From Fulvimarina sp040239565 (lineage in GTDB: Bacteria > Pseudomonadota > Alphaproteobacteria > Rhizobiales > Rhizobiaceae): a DNA stretch of 64,000 bases. A program made the position numbers and the translations under genes. The notes beneath the pieces are model-generated. The model had not been told where the DNA came from and searched no databases. It was given only the letters and a program-made list of their open reading frames with translations. How positions within the stretch are numbered: the first letter of the stretch is position 1; each line of letters begins with the position of its first letter. The stretch covers positions 62,001-126,000 of the forward strand of contig NZ_JBEHWS010000004.1 of assembly GCF_040239565.1 (NCBI RefSeq), in the 5' to 3' direction. Below, in pieces: positions 53,560 through 61,058 of this stretch.

Positions 53560-53967
53560 TCAGAGAGCCGACAAACCCAGAAAGACAGCAGTTGCCGCTG
53601 AAGCGAGCATCGAGGCCATCGAAAGGCCGAACCCGACCATGCGCTGCCAGAGCGGAGCATCCATTTGTGTGAAATGGAGCCCATGCAGCAGGCGTCCGAT
53701 CGTTAAGGCAAGGCCCAGAACGTGGATCACCAACGGCCAAGCGCCGAGCAAGCCTGCAAGCGTCATGGCCAACAGGGTCATCGGCATGATCTCGACGGCG
53801 TTGGCATGGCCGCGCATCGCCTTGGCGAGATGCGCATTACCGCCATCGCCGATCATGATCTGGTGGCGGATGCGGATGCGCCCGATCGCAAAGGAAAGCC
53901 AGAATAGAATTGCGATGTTCAGACCGCAGTAGATCGCCACCGCGCCGAGCGCTGTCGTATCGGCCAT
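53560..53967 (-). CDS. MAPEG-family membrane protein
   Basis: Membrane-associated eicosanoid/glutathione-metabolism-like protein of 135 residues with four helices. Family motifs are RIRIRHQIMIGDGGNAHLAKAMRGHANAVEIMPMTLL in part (RGHANAVEIMP is diagnostic) and LGLALTIGRLLHGLHF. Bacterial members often conjugate or reduce with glutathione; the substrate is unknown. The ATG at 53965-53967 has GGGGAGGG upstream; an open frame extends 36 codons further without homology. Confidence 0.92.
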   Translation of the reverse strand: MADTTALGAVAIYCGLNIAILFWLSFAIGRIRIRHQIMIGDGGNAHLAKAMRGHANAVEIMPMTLLAMTLAGLLGAWPLVIHVLGLALTIGRLLHGLHFTQMDAPLWQRMVGFGLSMASMLASAATAVFLGLSAL

Positions 53968-54150
53968 AAAGACCCTCCCCAAGAATTGTTCGATGCCCGA
54001 CAATGCCGACGGAACGGTCACTGGACAATCGCCCGGCCCCGCGCCGCCGATGTGAGCCATACCGCGCCATCGCAAATTTGTCGCCCGGGCACCGTGAAGC
54101 TCCGAGACGTGCTATGCTGCGCCTGCTCACGAGCTTGAAGGGACATCCAG

Positions 54151-54726
54151 ATGAGTTGGCTGATCGCAGGCCTCGTTATCTTCATCGGCATGCATTCGAT
54201 CCGCATCGTAGGGGAAGGTGCGAGGAACGCGCTGATCGGCCGGATCGGCGAAATGCCATATAAAGGGACCTATGGCCTCGTATCACTCGTCGGTCTGTTC
54301 CTGATCGGCCAGGGCTATCGTGAGGCCCAGGCTGCCGCGGGTGCGCTCTATGCTCCCCCGGCTGGCCTTTCCCATCTCGCACTCATCCTCGTGCCCGTCG
54401 GCTTCGTCCTCGCGGCAGCAGCCTATGTTCCCGCCGGCAACATCAAGCGCCTGGCCCGTCATCCAATGGTGCTCGGCGTCGGTTTCTGGGCTGCGGGCCA
54501 TCTCCTTGCAAACGGCATGGTCGCGGACGTTGTCCTGTTCGGCTCTCTTTTCGCATGGGCCATCCTCGATTTCACCGCTGCGATCCGCCGCAATCCGCGT
54601 CCGGTCGCGTCCTCGGAAGTTTCGGTGACGGGCGACGTCATTGCTGTCGTGGTCGGTCTTGTCTCCACAATCGTCTTCGTTCTGTGGCTTCACCAATGGC
54701 TCTTCGGCGTCGCTCCCGTCGGATAA
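54151..54726 (+). CDS. NnrU-family membrane protein
   Basis: Integral membrane protein of 191 residues with about five to six helices. The NnrU signature is present: GLVIFIGMHSIRIVGE, YGLVSLVGLFLIGQGY, NIKRLARHPMVLGVGFWAAGHLLANG and the C-terminal WLHQWLFGV. NnrU was named in denitrifiers but relatives are widespread; z-carotene isomerase Z-ISO in plants is homologous. A specific function is not assignable. The ATG at 54151 has AAGGGA upstream. It is divergent from MAPEG. Confidence 0.9.
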   Translation: MSWLIAGLVIFIGMHSIRIVGEGARNALIGRIGEMPYKGTYGLVSLVGLFLIGQGYREAQAAAGALYAPPAGLSHLALILVPVGFVLAAAAYVPAGNIKRLARHPMVLGVGFWAAGHLLANGMVADVVLFGSLFAWAILDFTAAIRRNPRPVASSEVSVTGDVIAVVVGLVSTIVFVLWLHQWLFGVAPVG

Positions 54727-54833
54727 GGCCGCTTGGCCCTTCCTTGAGCCACAAAACTTGTTAGAAGACGCCTCGACAAGCCGAAGCCGCCGCGACTGGA
54801 GGAATTTCGGCGAAACGACAAGAGCGTGGGGCG

Positions 54834-56024
54834 ATGAGCGACGAGAGTTTCTTTCGCGAGGTTAGCGAGGAATTGCGGCAGGATCGGCTGAAGTCGATCT
54901 GGACGCGCTTCGGCACGGCGATCATTGCGGTGATTGTCGTCATCATCCTTGTGACCGTCGGCTATGTCGGATGGGACCGCTATTCGATCGCGCAGGCCAA
55001 CGCGAGCGGTGATCGCTATCTCGCCGCACAGGATCTCGTGGGCGACGGCGATATAGACGGCGCGATCGAGGCATTCCGTGCGATCGCTGAAGACGGCTGG
55101 GGCTCCTATCCGGACCTTGCACGCATGTCGATCGCCAATGCCGAGGCTGAAGCCGGTCGCAACCAGGATGCCATCGCCTCCTACGGCGAAGTCGCCTCGG
55201 ACAGTTCCGTCCCCGAGAGCATGCGCGAGATGGCCGATCTCCGCGCCGCCTATCTGCTCATCGACCACGGCAGTCTCGCCGATGTTCGTGCGCGGGCGGA
55301 GCGGCTGACTGGGGACGACAATCCGCTGCGTTATGCCGCCCGCGACGCGATCGGCCTTGCCGCCTGGAAAGCGGGGGAAACCGAGACAGCGCGCGATCTT
55401 TACCAGTCGATCGTCGAGTCCGGCGATGCCCCAAGTGGGATCACACAGCGCGCCGGCCTCATCATCGGCCTTCTCACGGCAAACGAACCTTACGAAGCGG
55501 GCTCGGCGCAGGCAGAAGAGACGGCGGATATGTCAGCCGGAGAGCCGGCTTCCACAAGCGATCAGGCTGCCGATGAGCAGCAGCCCGCACCCGAAGCGAG
55601 CGGGCAGGAAATGTCGCCCGAGACCGATGCAGACACTGAAGCAGGCACGGCTGCGACCCCGGAGAACACAAGCGCAGCCTCCCCGGACGCGACCTTGTCC
55701 GAAGACGCGGCCGATGGTGCAGAGACTGCTCCAAGCGAGACCACAGAAAGCGCACCAGCGCCGGAGGCGGCATCAAGCGCCGAGGAAATCACTCCCGCAC
55801 CTGCGGATGCGGAAACTTCATCGACGCAGGCCGAGGAACCGGCAGCGACTGACGATACATCCCCGCAGAACGAAAACTCCGCATCCGAACCCGCAGCGAA
55901 CGAAACCGGTGCGGCTCAGCTTTCCGATAGTGGCGGCGAAGCTGAAGCCGAGCCGGTAGATGATCCGGAAACGGTCATCCTGCCGGAGCCTGAGGCCGAT
56001 CAGGACGCTGAACCCAACCAATAG
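54834..56024 (+). CDS. YfgM-like TPR protein with acidic disordered C-terminus
   Basis: Membrane-anchored protein of 396 residues. An N-terminal cytoplasmic segment (ESFFREVSEELRQDRLKS) precedes one membrane helix (about 23-45). TPR-like helices fill 55-215 (TPR_21 family; AVxxFxxIAEDG, ARMSIANAEAEAG). Residues 220-396 are an acidic Ala/Glu/Ser/Thr/Pro-rich tail without predicted structure. In E. coli YfgM associates with the SecYEG-PpiD chaperone network. der follows after 47 bases; a bamB gene is not present between them. Confidence 0.88.
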   Translation: MSDESFFREVSEELRQDRLKSIWTRFGTAIIAVIVVIILVTVGYVGWDRYSIAQANASGDRYLAAQDLVGDGDIDGAIEAFRAIAEDGWGSYPDLARMSIANAEAEAGRNQDAIASYGEVASDSSVPESMREMADLRAAYLLIDHGSLADVRARAERLTGDDNPLRYAARDAIGLAAWKAGETETARDLYQSIVESGDAPSGITQRAGLIIGLLTANEPYEAGSAQAEETADMSAGEPASTSDQAADEQQPAPEASGQEMSPETDADTEAGTAATPENTSAASPDATLSEDAADGAETAPSETTESAPAPEAASSAEEITPAPADAETSSTQAEEPAATDDTSPQNENSASEPAANETGAAQLSDSGGEAEAEPVDDPETVILPEPEADQDAEPNQ

Positions 56025-56071
56025 TATGCCGCCGCCGGAACGAAGGCGCGCGGCAATCGGAGATATAATCC

Positions 56072-57484
56072 ATGGTGTCGATCGCCATCATCGGGCGCCC
56101 CAATGTCGGGAAATCGACGCTCTTCAATCGCCTCGTCGGCAAACGCCTGGCGCTCGTCGATGATCAGCCGGGCGTGACCCGCGACCGACGGCCCGGTGAA
56201 GCGCGTCTGATGGACCTCGCCTTCGAGATCGTCGACACCGCCGGCCTCGAGAATTCCCATAGCGAAAGCCTCTCCGGGCGCATGCGCGAGCAAACCGAGG
56301 AAGCGATCCGGCTTGCAGACCTCTCGCTTTTCATGGTCGACGTCAAAACCGGAATTACGCCGGAGGACCAGGATTTTGCAGAGGTCGCACGGCGTTCGGG
56401 ACGCAAGATTGTGCTTGTCGCCAACAAGGCCGAGGCGCGGGATTCCGACAGTGGCTATCTGGATGCCTATGCACTCGGTCTCGGTGACCCAGTCGCAATT
56501 TCAGCCGAGCATGGCGAAGGCATGGGCGATCTGCGCGACGCGCTTGTAGAAGCCCTTGGTACAGAGGCATTCGATCGCGAGGCGAAGCACCCTGATGAAG
56601 CGATCACGGATGTCCCGGTTCCCGAGGACGACGACACGCCCCTGCCCTATGACGAGACGAAGCCGCTCCGCATGGCGATCGTCGGGCGGCCGAATGCCGG
56701 AAAGTCGACGCTGATCAATCAAATGCTGGGCCAAGAGCGCCTGCTCACGGGGCCGGAAGCCGGGATTACCCGCGACTCGATCTCCGTCGACTGGGAATGG
56801 CGGGACCGACAGTTCAAGATCTTCGATACCGCGGGCCTGAGGCGGAAAGCGCGGGTGCAGGAGAAGCTGGAAAAGCTCTCTGTCGCCGACGCCCTGCGGG
56901 CGCTGAAATTCGCGGAAGTGGTGGTGATCGTCCTCGATGTTACCATCCCCTTCGAGCGCCAGGATCTGACGATTGTCGATCTGATCGCGCGCGAAGGCCG
57001 CGCACCGGTCATCGCCTTCAACAAATGGGATATTGCTGAAGACCGGCAGGAACTCGCAAAGGAGCTGCGAGAGAAGACGGAGCGCCTCTTGCCGCAGATT
57101 CGCGGCGTGCGCACCGTCATGATCTCCGGTGAAACCGGCGAGGGCCTCGATCGCCTGATGAAAGCAGTGGTGGAGACGCATCGCACATGGAACAGCCGCG
57201 TCTCGACAGCGAAACTGAATCAATGGCTTGAGAGAACGACTTCGCATCATCCGCCGCCAGCGGTATCGGGTCGTCGCGTCTCAATAAAATTCATGACCCA
57301 GGTAAAGACTCGGCCACCGACCTTCATGTTGTCGACAACCCGGCCAGACGCGATCGGCGCTTCCTATTCCCGCTATATTATCAATGGGTTACGGGATTCT
57401 TTTGATCTAAAAGGCGTGCCAATTCGGTTAGGTTTGCGCAAGCCTCACAATCCCTACGCTTCAAAAAAGAAGCGCCCGTCCTGA
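56072..57484 (+). CDS. der: Ribosome biogenesis GTPase Der (EngA)
   Basis: Double-GTPase needed for 50S ribosome maturation, 470 residues. G1 of the first domain is GRPNVGKST (residues about 8-16), with DTAGLENS; the second is GRPNAGKST (about 208-216), with DTAGLRRKARV and NKWD. A C-terminal KH-like domain follows (about 380-470, basic end KKKRPS). The ATG at 56072 is preceded by a GGAGATATAATCC context. It is the last gene of the yfgM-der pair. Confidence 0.97.
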   Translation: MVSIAIIGRPNVGKSTLFNRLVGKRLALVDDQPGVTRDRRPGEARLMDLAFEIVDTAGLENSHSESLSGRMREQTEEAIRLADLSLFMVDVKTGITPEDQDFAEVARRSGRKIVLVANKAEARDSDSGYLDAYALGLGDPVAISAEHGEGMGDLRDALVEALGTEAFDREAKHPDEAITDVPVPEDDDTPLPYDETKPLRMAIVGRPNAGKSTLINQMLGQERLLTGPEAGITRDSISVDWEWRDRQFKIFDTAGLRRKARVQEKLEKLSVADALRALKFAEVVVIVLDVTIPFERQDLTIVDLIAREGRAPVIAFNKWDIAEDRQELAKELREKTERLLPQIRGVRTVMISGETGEGLDRLMKAVVETHRTWNSRVSTAKLNQWLERTTSHHPPPAVSGRRVSIKFMTQVKTRPPTFMLSTTRPDAIGASYSRYIINGLRDSFDLKGVPIRLGLRKPHNPYASKKKRPS

Positions 57485-57576
57485 AAATCGCCACGTTCTG
57501 TTAACCAAAGAACAAGATCACTGGGGGATGTTTGAAAACATCTGGTAGGGTGTAACCGGGAAGTTACGGGGGCGTA

Positions 57577-58758
57577 ATGAATTTTGGGGGCGTGGAAGGC
57601 ACGCGCAGCGTTCGGGGGAACGCTTCGCTAATGTCCAAGACCGCGATGTTCGCAGTCGCTTCAGTTGCGGCTCTACTGATTGCTCCGGCGACAGCCGGTC
57701 TGCAGGATGTAACCGCGATCAAGGGTGGCACCATTACGGGTTCCGGCTGGCAGGCCGTGCTCAACGATATTCCAGTCGACGCGGAAACCATCCGGGAGAT
57801 TGCGGCGGTGGCGTCTTCCGACATCGGAACGGCGGTCAACGATCCGCTGCGCCTCGCAAAGGAAGCGATCGCTCAGGAACTCGCCCTGATGAGCGACTCC
57901 GACCGGGTCGAGTCTTCTGGCAAGAGCGGTCGCGTCTTCGAAAAATCGGTTCGTGATACCTACCTGGCGACCGTTGCCAATTCAGGCTCCTTCACCGATG
58001 CGCCCATCATGGGTTCGCGTGTTGCCGGCGGTGGCGCCCGCATCCGTACCGCTTTTGCCCAGCCATCCCAGACTGCCGACGAGGCGACCCGCCTTGCGGC
58101 GAGCTACCGTCTGAGCGGTCCGCCGAAGATTGAGTCCTCTTCGAACACGAACGACAAGCTGCTGCTTGCGGCCCTTCAACCAAGCCAGGGCCTCGCCCTC
58201 GGCTATGCGCCCTCGGACGAAGGCCCCAAGAACGGCCGCGCCGCCTCGCTCTTCGAAAAAGTTCTGAAAGACCAGCCTGAAGCCTTCGTCCCGCCGATCG
58301 GCGAAGACGACCACGAATGGGCTGCAAAGGTGCTGCCTAAATCATCCTTCTCCAAGAAGGAACAGGCCTGTCTCGCTCGCGGCATCTATTTCGAAGCCCG
58401 CGGCGAAAGCAGCGAAGGCCAGGCTGCCGTTGCTCAGGTCATGCTGAACCGCGTTCGCAACCCTTCCTTCCCCGACACGATCTGCGGTGTCGTCTACCAG
58501 AACCAGAATTGGCGCAATCGTTGCCAGTTCTCCTTTGCCTGCGACGGCATCAAGGATCGCATTGCGGACAAGAAGTCCTACGCACGGGCTGAAAAGGTCG
58601 CGCACGACGTGACCTACGGCGAGACCTGGCTGACCGCCGTCGGTTCCTCGACCCATTACCACGCGAACTATGTCAATCCGCGCTGGGCCAGCGCTATGGA
58701 AAAGGTCGACCGCATCGGCAAGCACATCTTCTACCGCACCTATAACGGCGGTTGGTAA
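57577..58758 (+). CDS. Cell wall hydrolase, SleB/CwlJ family
   Basis: Exported hydrolase of 393 residues. A signal peptide spans about 19-41 (MSKTAMFAVASVAAL, then ATAG). A long low-complexity linker follows (about 45-255). The catalytic domain is Hydrolase_2/SleB (about 262-393): CLARGIYFEARGES with the catalytic Glu, GQAAVAQVMLNRVRNPSFP, ICGVVYQNQNWRNRCQFSFACDG and a C-terminal HYHANYVNPRW. SleB-type enzymes are lytic transglycosylase-like or amidases. The start ATG is uncertain: 57577 (GGGGG nearby) or 57631 (start of the signal peptide). A TTAACC half-site (57501-57506) lies upstream. Confidence 0.9.
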   Translation: MNFGGVEGTRSVRGNASLMSKTAMFAVASVAALLIAPATAGLQDVTAIKGGTITGSGWQAVLNDIPVDAETIREIAAVASSDIGTAVNDPLRLAKEAIAQELALMSDSDRVESSGKSGRVFEKSVRDTYLATVANSGSFTDAPIMGSRVAGGGARIRTAFAQPSQTADEATRLAASYRLSGPPKIESSSNTNDKLLLAALQPSQGLALGYAPSDEGPKNGRAASLFEKVLKDQPEAFVPPIGEDDHEWAAKVLPKSSFSKKEQACLARGIYFEARGESSEGQAAVAQVMLNRVRNPSFPDTICGVVYQNQNWRNRCQFSFACDGIKDRIADKKSYARAEKVAHDVTYGETWLTAVGSSTHYHANYVNPRWASAMEKVDRIGKHIFYRTYNGGW

Positions 58759-58794
58759 GACGCCTTTTCGGCCGAAGACATCGATTACGGATCA

Positions 58795-58831
58795 GGACCG
58801 GCCGCGATCATCGCAGCCGGTCCTTTCTTTT
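58795..58831 (+). terminator. Intrinsic terminator behind the SleB-type gene
   Basis: GGACCGGC (58795-58802) pairs with GCCGGTCC (58816-58823), and TTTCTTTT follows. It lies 36 bases after the SleB-type stop. The KDPG aldolase gene starts further on. Confidence 0.92.
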
Positions 58832-58942
58832 ATCGACCAACGAACGAACTTTGGCGGAAGACTCTATCGCTTCGAGCCTTGCCAGAACACCAGTTAGACG
58901 CGCATAAGCAGCCTTGAATTCCCACACCCAGCATTCGAGTAA

Positions 58943-59584
58943 ATGATGCAGAAGACCGATCGCCTGCTTCCCATCCTGACCGGCCAGCCCGTCATACCGG
59001 TCGTCGCCGTAGACAGTGTCGAGGACGGTGTGAAACTGGCTCGCGCGCTCGCGAAAGGCGGCTTGAAAGCGATCGAGGTCACGCTCCGCACACCGGCTGC
59101 GCTCGAAGCGATCGAGGCAATTTCGGCCGATGTACCCGAAGCCATCTGCGGCGCGGGTACGATCCTCAAGCCGGCAGACTACACGAACTCGGTGAACGTC
59201 GGCGCAAAGTTCATCGTCTCGCCCGGCGCGACAGTCGAGTTGCTCGACACCGCCAAGAAGAGCGACATTCCGTTCCTGCCCGGCTCCGCGACACCAAGCG
59301 AGCTCCTGGCGATGATTCAGGAGGGCTACGAAGTCCTCAAATTCTTTCCGGCCGAGCAAAGCGGCGGTATTGCTTACCTGAAATCGCTCGCACCGGTGTT
59401 TCAGAGCGTCAAATTCTGCCCCACCGGCGGCGTTTCACCGCATAATGCGGCCGACTATCTGGCTCTGCCCAATGTCGTCTGCGTGGGCGGGTCCTGGGTT
59501 GCACCGAAGGGACTGATCAAGGACGGAGCGTGGGATGAAATCACCGCGCTTGCGGAAGAGGCGGCAAAGCTCTCGGCGGGCTGA
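58943..59584 (+). CDS. eda: 2-Dehydro-3-deoxy-phosphogluconate aldolase
   Basis: Cleaves KDPG to pyruvate and glyceraldehyde 3-phosphate in the Entner-Doudoroff pathway. The 213-residue trimeric enzyme shows the Schiff-base Lys133 (YEVLKFFPAE), catalytic Glu45 (IEVTLRT), Arg49, and TGGVSPHNAADYL. These positions coincide with the E. coli enzyme. Two tandem ATGs lie at 58943 and 58946. No edd or zwf is adjacent, so the pathway genes are dispersed. tRNA-Gly follows 72 bases later. Confidence 0.96.
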   Translation: MMQKTDRLLPILTGQPVIPVVAVDSVEDGVKLARALAKGGLKAIEVTLRTPAALEAIEAISADVPEAICGAGTILKPADYTNSVNVGAKFIVSPGATVELLDTAKKSDIPFLPGSATPSELLAMIQEGYEVLKFFPAEQSGGIAYLKSLAPVFQSVKFCPTGGVSPHNAADYLALPNVVCVGGSWVAPKGLIKDGAWDEITALAEEAAKLSAG

Positions 59585-59656
59585 TTTCTCGGCGCTAAAT
59601 GTCGGCTGAATTCAGCTTGACGGTCACCCGCCAACCTATCATTCTCTCCACCGCGG

Positions 59657-59731
59657 GCGGGCGTAGTTCAGCGGTAGAACGCAAGCTTCCCAAGCTTGAT
59701 GTCGTGGGTTCGATCCCCATCGCCCGCTCCA
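59657..59731 (+). tRNA. tRNA-Gly (anticodon CCC)
   Basis: A complete cloverleaf can be drawn in 75 bases. Acceptor GCGGGCG/CGCCCGC; D-stem GTTC/GAAC with a 7-base loop; anticodon stem CAAGC/GCTTG with loop TTCCCAA, giving anticodon CCC; 5-base variable loop; T-stem GTGGG/CCCAT with loop TTCGATC; discriminator T; encoded CCA at 59729-59731. It reads GGG codons. Confidence 0.97.
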
Positions 59732-60095
59732 GTTTTCAAGACTGTTAGCGTGTTCCGTCTTGACCAGATGCAGAGCAGACATCGCGCGGATGTTCGCTAT
59801 ATTACGAGATAGCCTTGCCGACGCGGTAACAGATGACGTTGCTCCGATCTTCCCATCGCGGCGGCGACCGGTTTCGACCAATTCGATCGCAAGTATGCCA
59901 AGGTATGTCGAAGCCCCACCGCAGTCATTGGCGGTTCGCATCACGTGCAAAAAGTGTTAGGAACGGACCTTCCAGGATTCGACCCTAATTCAGCCAAGTC
60001 ATGCAGCTTCAGAAACTTTATCGCGCGTTATGACCGATCACGTTTACTTCATCTTGCAGTATTAAGACCGCGCATAAATTCATTTTCACCCTTAA

Positions 60096-60109
60096 CAAAC
60101 GAACGTTTG
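60096..60109. promoter_or_regulatory. Inverted repeat CAAACG-AA-CGTTTG
   Basis: CAAACG (60096-60101) and CGTTTG (60104-60109) form a perfect 6-bp inverted repeat with a 2-base centre in the low-GC region, 470 bases upstream of the XRE regulator. A TATAGT-like sequence lies about 20 bases downstream. It has the form of a dimeric repressor site, but the protein is unknown. Confidence 0.35.
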
Positions 60110-60450
60110 GTAGGGGTTTCCGCGCTATAGTTGTGGAGAACTTTCAACATTTGGATTTATTTTATCTCGCCTGGAGAGAGAAATCGAGAACACGACAATT
60201 CAAATCAGGATTTAAAGTAACTCTTGAAAGGTTTGAAAACAGCTTTTTATTTCAGAAATTTAAAAGGAAGCATATGGAACCGCATAGGGAGGCTTCTTGT
60301 TTTGTAACGGCGATAAACTTGAAGTGGCTAACAATTTTTCCGCCCCATTGTAAAAGCCACATGAGGATTAGCGGCTTTACGTTGTCGTAAACGTTACTAT
60401 GATTGGAGAGGGTTTGCGGGCAGTCGAACTGTCGCGCTCTTAGCCATTGC

Positions 60451-60464
60451 AGAACGATCGTTCT
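60451..60464. promoter_or_regulatory. 14-bp palindrome AGAACGATCGTTCT upstream of the XRE gene
   Basis: AGAACGA and TCGTTCT (60451-60464) form a perfect 14-bp palindrome, 116 bases before the XRE start. A second shorter inverted repeat, CAGT-CGA-ACTG, lies at 60421-60431. The CGTT/AACG core is shared with the repeat at 60096-60109. Autoregulation by the XRE protein is a reasonable inference. Confidence 0.45.
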
Positions 60465-60579
60465 ACTCCCAAACCATTAAAGGTGTTACGGATCTCATAC
60501 ATAGGGATGTCTCAGTTCGGTCGGCAGAGGGATGGTCGCTGTAGAAGTGGAACCGACGGACTGTAATTAAAAAAAGGAA

Positions 60580-60939
60580 ATGGAAATGTACGACACAAAA
60601 GCGGCCTCTCATATAGACAAAAGCGTGGGGGCAAAGATCAAGCTCGGTCGCCTCATGGCTGGTCTGTCTCGCGAAAAGCTCGGCGTCCAATTGGGTATCA
60701 GCTGGCAGCAGATTCAGAAATATGAGTCCGGCGCCAATCGCGTTTCAGCGGGTCGACTGCATCAGATCGCACACATCCTCGGCCGGGAGATCCAGTGGTT
60801 CTTCGACGAGGCGGACAACGAGCCAAGCGACATCGGGCCGAGCCCGCGTGACATCGGCATGGCGCGCAAGTTCAACAAGCTGGCTTCCGATCGTAAAAAA
60901 GCGCTCGAAGCTCTTATCGACGAGATGGCTCGGCCCTGA
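60580..60939 (+). CDS. XRE-family transcriptional regulator (PraR/PhrR-like)
   Basis: Small Cro/CI-type DNA-binding protein of 119 residues. The helix-turn-helix covers about 16-72: VGAKIKLGRLMAGLSREKLG, then LGISWQQIQKYESGANRVSAGRL and the HILGREIQWFFDE segment. This QQIQKYExGxNRVxxxRL pattern is typical of the PraR/PhrR/SinR-like regulators of Rhizobiales. The start lies at 60580 with AAAAGG upstream; an ATG two codons later is possible. Its upstream region holds two inverted repeats and a low-GC tract, so it is probably autoregulated. Confidence 0.9.
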   Translation: MEMYDTKAASHIDKSVGAKIKLGRLMAGLSREKLGVQLGISWQQIQKYESGANRVSAGRLHQIAHILGREIQWFFDEADNEPSDIGPSPRDIGMARKFNKLASDRKKALEALIDEMARP

Positions 60940-61058
60940 CCGCCGTTTCGTCTGATACAGTGTTTCCGGTTCGCCCCGCCGGAAATCGCTTTGACTGACA
61001 CGACGAAATGACTGGAAATCGCCGCTTGCGTTGGATCGCAGAGCGGCGAGCATTGCAT

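Larger units (their letters stand above)
59732..60579. other. Low-GC region between tRNA-Gly and the XRE regulator
   Basis: There are 848 bases without a convincing gene. A hand count over 60121-60360 gives 91 G+C of 240 (38%), far below the surroundings, which are near 60% or higher. A GTG-started open frame of 85 codons (60133-60390) rich in Phe, Lys and Leu sits in the AT-rich part; its codon use is unlike neighbouring genes and I do not consider it proven. The position directly 3' of a tRNA, together with the composition, suggests an old insertion or a long regulatory region. I saw no integrase, no direct repeat of the tRNA end and no transposase. Confidence 0.5.

Noticed and set aside
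59639..59950. Leftward open frame whose product contains GSNPRHQAWEACVLPLNY
   Set aside because: This is the well-known spurious frame antisense to a tRNA-Gly gene; it covers the cloverleaf at 59657-59731.
59974..60000. Possible att-type repeat of the tRNA-Gly 3' end
   Set aside because: Only a short T-loop-like similarity (GATTCGACCC) is present, too little for an attachment site.
60133..60390. 85-codon GTG-started frame in the low-GC region
   Set aside because: No ribosome site, no recognisable domain and unusual codon use; kept only as a description of the region.
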